Shown: positions 57,201 through 64,000 of the stretch, in pieces
How the letters are laid out: every line of letters begins with the position of its first letter
Position numbering within the stretch: the first letter of the stretch is position 1
From: Amphibalanus amphitrite
Taxonomy: Eukaryota > Arthropoda > Thecostraca > Balanomorpha > Balanidae
Direction: 5' to 3'
Assembly: GCF_019059575.1 (NCBI RefSeq)
Contig: NW_024881713.1
Span: forward strand, 310,001-374,000
Length of the DNA: 64,000 nt
The notes under the pieces: generated by a model
What the model was told of the DNA's origin: nothing
Seen by the model: the letters and a program-made list of their open reading frames with translations, nothing else
Database searches by the model: none
Translations under genes and position numbers: made by a program

Positions 57201-60200
57201 CACAGCTGGTGAATCTCCTCCGCTGCGGCCACCACTAGCGCCGAGAGACGCACCATCACCTGCAGCAGAGCACCAGTACAGTTACACCACCACCAGCGCA
57301 GAGAGACGCACCATCACCTGCGGCAGAGCACCAGTACAGTCACACCACCACCAGTGCCGAGAGACACGCCTTCATGCATCACCTGTCAGAGAGCACCACT
57401 GTACAGCCAGTAACACCGCCAACTGCGCCGAGAGACGCACAATGAACTGCGGCAGAGAGCACCACAGTAACGTCACCAGCGCACCATTACCTATAGGAGA
57501 GCACCAGTACTGTAACATCACCTGCGCCAAGAGGTGCAGCGTATTTACCTGTGGGTGGGCACTGTACCGTAACAGTAAGAGTAGGAGCAGTACATACTTA
57601 ACGGCACACCAGTCGCTGTTCCGTCACCATTACTGTGCAGTGTGCCACACCACAAAATAAACAGCATCAGAGCAAGACCAACATCTCGATGATATAATAA
57701 GAGAGAACAAGCACGTCAGTTCCTGACCTTCTGTCGTCGTGTGCCTGTCCGTCTCTCCCCCCCCCCCCCCCGCATTAAATACCTGCGTCTCCCTGTCTCG
57801 GATGGCGGTGGCCACGTCTCCGACGCTCTCATCCAGAGCGTCGCAGCGCGCCGACTTGTACAGCACGCGGCCGCGGTCCTCGAACTGGAAGCGCAGGCCG
57901 GGCAGGTCGCGCTGCTGCTCGCGCGTCAGCGGCTCCCGCCACTCGTCCACCATGACCAGGAAGCCGACCTGCGGCAGGAAGACCATGCTGCACGTCTGGA
58001 TCTGGTCGGGCAGCGCGGCCTGCTCGGCGGCCATCTCGGCCGATAGCAGCTCCGGCAGCGCCGCGTACGCCCGCTTGTGGGCGTCCAGCGTGTCGTCCAG
58101 GCCCAGGTGGACGGTGAAGCGGCGCAGCTCGCGCGTCTCGGCCAGGTTGACCGTCTGGTGGAGTGTGTGCAGCAGTCGCTGGACGGCGGCGCAGTCGGCG
58201 CCGGCCGCCCGGCCGAACACCGCCACGCCGGCCGGCAGGTCGCGACACACCTCGGCAGCCACCACGCCGCCGTGCAGCGTGTCGTACAGGGTGCGCCAGT
58301 CGCCGCTCAGGCCGCGCGCATTCCGCATCCGGCTGAGCAGCGGCGTCAGGTTGCGCACGCGGCGCAGACACGTCTGCAGCGAGGTCACCACGTCCTCATT
58401 AGCGGGCCGAGTGAAAAACTCCACCGCGTCCAGGCGCGCCTCGATGCGCCGCCGGCTGGTGAGCGGCTGCATCAGCATGCGGCGCAGCTGGGCCACGCCC
58501 AGCGGCGAGCAGCACTTGTTGAGCACGGCGAACACGCTCAGACCCTCGCGCGTCGTCTCGGCCTTGAAGGAGGACGGATGCCGATCGGCGGCGAACACCT
58601 GCAGGGTGCGGAACGCGCCGCTGCTGACGTACATGGCATCCTCCAGCGAGAGGTTCTCGATGCGCATCACCGGCTGCCGGCTGAGCGTTTCCAGCGGCCG
58701 GCGGTCCAGGTAGCGCAGCAGGCCGCCGAACGCCCGCACCATGGTCGTCTGAGCGAAGTCGACGCGGCTGGTGATGAAGTTGTAGTGCGCCTGCTCGTCG
58801 TCAGAGGTCTCTGCCGGCAGCTGGACGGCCAGCACGCGGTGGCGGCAGCTGTCGGCGCGGTAGTCGCCGGCCGGCTGCAGCTGCAGCGGCGTCTGGTCGT
58901 CGTCGCGCGGGTCGGCGGCCAGCAGCTCGGAGAGCACGGCCAGCAGCCGCTCGTCCTGCCGGCCGCTGGTGATGACCTGCCGGCGGGGACGGGGGTCGGA
59001 CGGAGGTCAGCCGCCGCAGAGGGGGTCGGACGGGGGTCAGCCGCCGGCAGAGGGGGTCGGACGGGTGGATGATGGCCCGTCATAGCTCGACTTACCACCG
59101 GCGGAAGGGGGTATTCAGTACCGCGCCGTAGTCAGTAATGCGGGGTTCGTAGAACGGCTGCGCCGCATAGCTTCGGTGAACTTTGCAGCCGGCGACTTCG
59201 GTCTTCGTCTCATTCCTTTCACTCCGAGCACGAAGTGCGCAAAAAAAAAAAAAACTAAGTCCACCGTCAGCCGTCAGGTATCCATACACTGCTAGTTTAT
59301 GGACTTCAGGGACATTCAGTGAAACTAGACTATCGGATAACGGCTACATTTAACATCAATTTGCCCACATTTCATACCATCAGTGATACGCTTATCTAAT
59401 GGCCTTTCAAGCTAACGAAACCGTCCCGCTGGCTTTTTATCAAATACCTTCTTTACACTTGCACTTTGTTCACAAACGCAAATGCAAACGTTCCCCACTG
59501 AGCAGTAATCGCCACGCACTTTCAGAATGTGGATCGCTCATGGTTGTTCAATACAATACAATACAATACATACCTTTGAGCCCTCAATGTCACAACCATA
59601 GTTATTATCATGAGCGGCACGAGCCAATAAATTTGATTCCATCCAGTACTCAAATCTCTGCGGTAGTGCGGTCATTTCAGCTGACAGCTGTGGCCACTCA
59701 GTCCAGACGGCCCTCTGCACCGGTCGGTGACCCCCCAGTCCAGTCCCCCCGGCCAGCTGGAGCCGCCGCCGGGGCCGGCGGGCGGGCATGGTGCGTGGCG
59801 GCACACGACTAGCGGTACCGCGGCGCCAGTCAGACACGGGGAGAGAGCGGCGGCAGGTGACCGGACACCGGGCGGACGGCGGACATCCGCCCGTCGGTCG
59901 GTGGAGCGGGGACAGCAGCCGACTCCGGACCAGCTGACCAGCAGTGTGCCAACATCCGGCTCCGGACCGGCCGACCAGCGGTGTGCCATCAGCCGGCTCT
60001 GGACCGGCCGACCGGCGGCGTGCCATCAGCCGGCTCCGGACCGGCCGACCAGCGGTGTGGTGTGCCATCAGCCGGCTGCGGACCAGCCGACCAGCGGTGT
60101 GGTGTGCCATCAGCCGGCTGCGGACCAGCCGACCAGCGGTGTGGTGTGCCATCAGCCGGCTGCGGACCAGCCGACCAGCGGTGTGGTGTGCCATCAGCCG

Positions 60201-63200
60201 GCTCCGGACCAGCTGACCAGCGGTGTGGTGCGCCTCAGCGTGCAGCGTGTACGCCGCACGGTCACTGACCTGCCAGACTGGTCGACCACTGACTACCGAC
60301 TACTGACTACTTACCACTGACTACTTACCACTGACTACTTACCACTGACTACTTACCACTGACCACCGACTACCGACCACCGACTACCGACCACCGACTA
60401 CCGACCACTGACCACTGACCGCTGACTACCGACCACTGACCCGGGAACGGTTACCAGCACTGCCTCCCGTGGTCACTCTGAAAAGGCGACCACGGAGCTA
60501 ACGCGCTTTGTAAAACCTCGCATCGAATGCATCACTTGTTACTGTGTAATGGAATTCTATGTTATGTTATAGCCATACAGGGTTTGAAATCGTAAAGATA
60601 TTCCACTCATTGGGAAATGAACATCAAGTAAAAACAAACCTGCCTTGAAGCGTAAACGTTTTGTAATGCATATGTATTTAGAAAAGTCTCCACCGCAACC
60701 ACCTCATATATGAATTTTCGCGGCCAGGAGTCTGGAGACTGTCAACTTGCAAAGAGGCAGACATTTGTAAACAGACTCAGCTTTCGGAGCGTTAACTAAT
60801 GTCCATGGGCACGACCTCCAAATTCCCAAAACGTCAATGCATTCCAACCTGCAATTACCAGACCACCCTCACCCAGTGCTATCGAGATGACGTCACTGCA
60901 CGGTGACGTCACGCCGCGTCAGGCGACAGTGCGGGCTTCGGGCGCAGGTGGCCCGTGGGAAGTGAGCACCTGCCCTGCCCTGTCCCCCCCCCCAACAATT
61001 AGCAGTGTGCGCCGAGACCCCTGCTGGCGATTGTGGTGCCACTTTGTGTCTGGCTGTAACCCTCCAGCGGGAGTCATCTGCGGCCGCGCGCGCTCTGAAC
61101 ATTTCAGCCCCGCCGGTTCCAGTCTTGCACGCGTGCATGTTGGTGCACAAACGAATTTTGATCCTATGGAGGTGTGGGGGACGGCTTGAAAGAAAGAACG
61201 CTTAACCTTCGCCCCAGTGGGGGGGGGGGGGCATATGTTACGTCCACCCTGTCGCGTTTTTTGCGTGTAAATAAAAAACCGCGGCGCATAGCGCCGCGCC
61301 GCTTGGGGTAGCTTTTTGTACATCAATTTTGGACAATGTGTGAAATTTTTGACCCCAGGTTATGTCAGGTCAGGTCACCAGGTCAAGTTAACTGACCAAG
61401 CCTAAAATAAAGTTTGCAATCCCCTCCAGCCTGCAGTGTTTGTCAGAAAGGTTTGAAACTTGGTGGATTGCATGATGGTATGAGTGCCTACAATTTGTAT
61501 ATCTCGGATTTTTTTTATATCCGTGACCTAAGGTCAGGCCAGTGGCGTGACCTTACCATTTTAAGTCAATGGAAAAAAATGGAAATGCCTCTAGATCCTT
61601 GTGTTCGCGTAGGAACAGTCCAAATATTTCAGAATCACAATGATTTGGACCACCCGTGACGATCATGGTGTCTTTTTTGCTGATAGCCTCTAGTCAGGTC
61701 ATCCGAGGTCATTTGAAGCTATGAACAGATTTTTGCAAATAACTCTCGATTGGAAAGAGATAGGACGCTGGGAATGGCCTCATTATGTTTGTCTTGTTGA
61801 GACGCATTGAATGATATGCAACATGACCTTTTCCGGTCAGGTCATGACCTTGACCTGAGGTCAAATTTTCAAGTTGACCCTTCAAGGTCAAATTATAATT
61901 CATTCAACGCGTCTCGGTGAGAGGAACACGATTCTGGCAATAGAAATGTCGCGGCTTTTTTTTTAGTCAAAAGCAGGGATGCGGAGCCGGAGCCGGAGCC
62001 GGAGCCGTGAAACAATAGGTATAGCCCGGAGCCGGAGCCGGAGCCAGAGACGTAGCCGTCAAAAAAGAGGCGACTACGGCTCCTTTTCTTAAGAGGAAAC
62101 AATTATTTACCTAGTTCGGTTTGACAGTACAAGGCGTAAAACAATGTGGTATTCAAAATAGCCTTGTTATACAAATACAGAAGCAATGTGTACCAATCCC
62201 ATCGCCTTTTTTCTTCCACCCGTATTTAATTGATCGCATAGGGGATGTACTGAGAAGAAGCCGGAGCCGGAGCCGCCGGAGCCGGATCATTTTACTCGGA
62301 GCCGGAGCCGGAGCCGGAGCCGCCATGACATTTCACCCGGAGCCGGAGCCGGAGCCGGAGCCGATTTTTTTCTCCGGAGCCGGAGCCGTCTGAAATTTCC
62401 ACGGCTCCGCATCCCTGGTCAAAAGTTATTGTCGAAAACACTTCGGAAAAACAGCTATTTTTGGAGTTTTTGCCCTCTGGAGGCTAAACCGTCGACCTGA
62501 GGTCAATTTTGATGATGACCTTATCAAAAGAAGAGTTCAAGAGCTATCGATTGTTTTTCCATGCGTTTTTTAGCTATCATAGTTCCTGAGATAAGTGCAT
62601 GTTTTCTGAAAAATATAATGACATTTGGCAAATTATGACCTTTGATGACCTCCAGTGACCCCAATATTGCTCTTAGATGAAAAATGACCGAAATACTTTC
62701 AAACGTACGCATTGAGAGCTATCGATTGCTTTTTACCGCGTCTTTCTAGCCCTCTTAGTTTTTGAGTTAGAGGTGGGTGGTAACATATGCCCCCCCCCCC
62801 CACACACACACACACACTAGGGCGAAGTTGGCTGAGACCGCCACTGGGGCGCGGGTTAACCCTCGCTCGTATGGGGGGGGGGAGTCGAACGGATCCCCCG
62901 GTTTTTCCCGAATAACTCGCGTAAAAAGCGGCCTATCGCGACGAAACTCAGTACCTTCGCAACAATCAATTTTAGACCTACCCTGAAAATTTCATGACCC
63001 TGACCCAAAGGACCTCTGACCTGTGACCTACTTTTCGAGACCATGTTTGGCCGGAATCGCGATTCGGCGTGTTCGGTGTTGGTCCCATGCATTAGGGTGG
63101 GTGTCAAGGTCACCCCAAGGTCAGGCCAGGCCAGGTCATTGACCTGGTTTCAACTCAGGTCACTGCGCTATTCCGATCATTTCACTGCGCCCAGGAATCG

Positions 63201-63498
63201 AACTACCTTGCCGTGACCTGGGCCGCGGAGCCGCGGCAGCGTCTCTGACCTGGTCAGGCCGCAGCTGGCCAAGCAGGGCGCGCAGCTGGACAAAGTGCGG
63301 CGGCGGGTCGGGCGTGTCGCGCAGCAGGCGCGCCGTCATGCTGAGCGGCTCGTAGAGCGCCGCCGCCAGCCGGCCGCAGCCGTACGCCAGGCTGAGCACG
63401 GACGGCGCCTGGCGCGAGCTGTCCGTGTCCTCCGGGCCGCCCTCGGACGGATCGTCGCCGGGACCGGACGGCTCGGACCAGTCCACAGTCGGTAGCAC
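54294..63498 (-). CDS. MSH5: MutS homologue MSH5, meiotic crossover factor, 5' end missing
   Basis: Exons on the minus strand: 63498-63250, 58976-57783, 57259-57125, 56802-56101 and 55784-54294; every junction is phase 0. About 1,256 residues are visible. With MSH4, MSH5 forms a sliding clamp on Holliday junctions in meiosis. Order: N-terminal domain (LAYGCGRLAAALYEPL, then QVITSGRQDERLL), core with HPSSFKAETTREGLSVFAVL, clamp region with CSMVFLPQVGFLVMVDEW, second core part (NEFGYVRPRFVDENVLELQ), and ATPase with SRHPLLELCADL, Walker A GANGAGKS (about 571-578), Walker B LLAVDEFGGGT and STHVHRL. There is no mismatch-binding domain I, as in the family. The first exon shown is preceded by acceptor ttctag with an in-frame stop, so an upstream coding exon lies outside or was missed. 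The last exon adds about 430 low-complexity residues after the normal end, finishing with PLKRART. MSH4 was considered; the core motifs favour MSH5. Confidence 0.92.
54430..54545 (-). repeat. 21-bp in-frame repeat in the MSH5 tail
   Basis: Five units encode GSLR-x3 heptads (GSLRASG, GSLRPGD, GSLRASG, GSLRLSG, GSLRPSD); DNA unit cactgcgggcc/cgctggcccgcagtgac. Frame is preserved. Confidence 0.85.
57030..57115. repeat. (ACTC)n microsatellite
   Basis: About 20 tetramers, interrupted once, ending 10 bases from the donor of the 45-codon MSH5 exon (57125). Confidence 0.95.
57236..57480. repeat. Tandem copies of the 3' splice site of the 45-codon MSH5 exon
   Basis: gccgagagacgcaccatcac, ctgcagcagagcaccagtac units. 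The first carries the real exon start and acceptor (57259/57260); three more, about 58 bp apart and increasingly diverged, lie in the intron. Confidence 0.85.
58983..59075. repeat. ggggtcggacggggtcagcc repeat next to the acceptor of the large MSH5 exon
   Basis: Three units of about 33 bp; on the minus strand they repeat the pyrimidine-rich text gtccgacccccgtcc and gccggcag-like ends that form the real acceptor. Confidence 0.75.
59940..60235. repeat. 37-42 bp minisatellite in MSH5 intron 1
   Basis: tgccatcagccggctgcgga, ccagccgaccagcggtgtgg, about seven copies; later copies gain an extra gtgtg. Flanked at 60,276-60,440 by a ccgactaccgaccac tract. Confidence 0.9.
60276..60440. repeat. (ccgactac/cgaccac)n and (ttaccactgactac)n tract
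   Basis: Short tandem units of 7-14 bp that change gradually along the tract. Confidence 0.85.
60888..60911. promoter_or_regulatory. Two perfect CREs 16 bases apart
   Basis: TGACGTCA at 60888-60895 and 60904-60911 in MSH5 intron 1, in a GC-rich 250-base patch. They could mark an internal promoter; no transcript evidence. Confidence 0.4.
61206..62855. mobile_element. TTAA MITE with an inserted hAT MITE
   Basis: TTAA at 61202-61205 and 62856-62859; ends ccttcgccccagtgggggg and ccactggggcgcggg. Contains a 62.8-kb (ca)n tract and the hAT element below. The right TTAA also begins the next MITE. Confidence 0.85.
61974..62417. mobile_element. hAT-type MITE built of ggagcc repeats
   Basis: Ends cagggatgcggagccg and cggctccgcatccctg, 8-bp duplication gtcaaaag (61966-61973, 62418-62425). 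The interior is several (ggagcc)n blocks in both relative settings. 444 bp. Confidence 0.95.
62860..63160 (+). mobile_element. TTAA MITE, subfamily B, truncated left part
   Basis: ccctcgctcgtatgggggg follows the shared TTAA. It matches subfamily B to the gtcaaggtcacc/IR-1 segment (perfect IR-1 63133-63145), then ends without a right terminus 90 bases from the donor of the first visible MSH5 exon. Confidence 0.75.
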
Positions 63499-64000
63499 CT
63501 AGAAGCCAAAATTTAATTTCGGTCGATGGGGTAACTGCCAAGGATGAAACGCGTTGTCATTGCGCGGTGACGCCCATCTCAATCTGTCAATTCTGCGACT
63601 GCAATTTGAATTGTCTACACTCATCGCCAATGCACCCAACAGCCGTCGCAAAACAAGCAACATAATTTATAACAGTAAAATAACATACATTCATTGAAAA
63701 GGAGGCGAAAACAGGGCTAATAAGCCGAGAGACATAAATTGAAATGATAGGACAATGTGGTTGACTTTGTTCGTCAATCTAAATCTCTAAACCAGGTGTA
63801 CACAATAAAAAGTTGTTTTTCAATACTTTTAGGATGAATTAGGATGAATTATACAAAATGTATGACTCTTACCATTCGTATAATGAAGTATAGCACCGGA
63901 AAATGCAATAAAAACACATCAACATAAGAGCCATATAAACACCTTACAATGTGTTTATTTACATTTTTAAACATTTGACCTTGAAACTGCTCATCAAGAA
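63499..64000. other. Upstream of the first visible MSH5 exon, nothing recognised
   Basis: AT-rich. No ATG-containing exon with a usable donor that would complete MSH5 was found on the minus strand. Confidence 0.35.

Noticed and set aside
58077-59072. 331-codon plus-strand frame
   Set aside because: Shadow of the large MSH5 exon, caused by high third-position GC.
54294-63498. Assignment of the MutS gene to MSH4
   Set aside because: The motifs LQVFA..HPSSFK, CSMVFLPQVGFL and LYKSARC.ALDE match the MSH5 pattern, not MSH4.

Overview
The window is animal nuclear DNA. Its coding exons are short and GC-rich, they sit in repeat-dense non-coding sequence, and they have GT-AG introns. A degenerate TTAGG-type array and initiator- and ecdysone-type motifs suggest an arthropod, possibly a crustacean. 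That is an inference; no marker gene fixes the species.

Three conserved genes can be assembled across splice sites. A SWEET (SLC50) sugar transporter runs on the minus strand at 2.6-5.9 kb, complete in six coding exons (217 aa). It probably has an upstream 5' UTR exon near 14.05-14.4 kb. A bHLH transcription factor of the TCF15/paraxis-scleraxis type runs on the plus strand from 46.06 kb, with two exons visible and the last exon unplaced. The meiotic MutS homologue MSH5 runs on the minus strand at 54.3-63.5 kb, with five exons, a first coding exon missing, and an unusually long disordered C-terminal tail. Between SWEET and the bHLH gene lie two small convergent genes at 20.8-21.0 and 22.6-22.9 kb. 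Both encode secreted proteins with a C-x4-C-x5-C motif and a GPI-anchor-like tail. The genes belong to unrelated processes (sugar transport, cell surface, development, meiotic recombination); there is no operon.

The rest is mobile and tandem DNA. About fifteen short non-autonomous elements share TTAA target sites and mostly CCC...GGG ends (piggyBac-like MITEs), often nested. There are four hAT-type MITEs with 8-bp duplications, one of which carries a 1.4-kb minisatellite. There is a dead Tc1/mariner copy, three other TA-flanked elements, a 5.6-kb structure with 0.68-kb inverted arms, and a pair of oppositely oriented 65-66 bp satellite arrays 10 kb apart.

Two patterns stand out. First, many exon edges are themselves the first unit of a tandem array, so the neighbouring intron holds several copies of the real splice site. 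This is seen in all five genes. Second, the TTAA MITEs carry seven perfect 13-bp inverted repeats AGGTCA-n-TGACCT, the consensus binding site of the ecdysone receptor/USP dimer.
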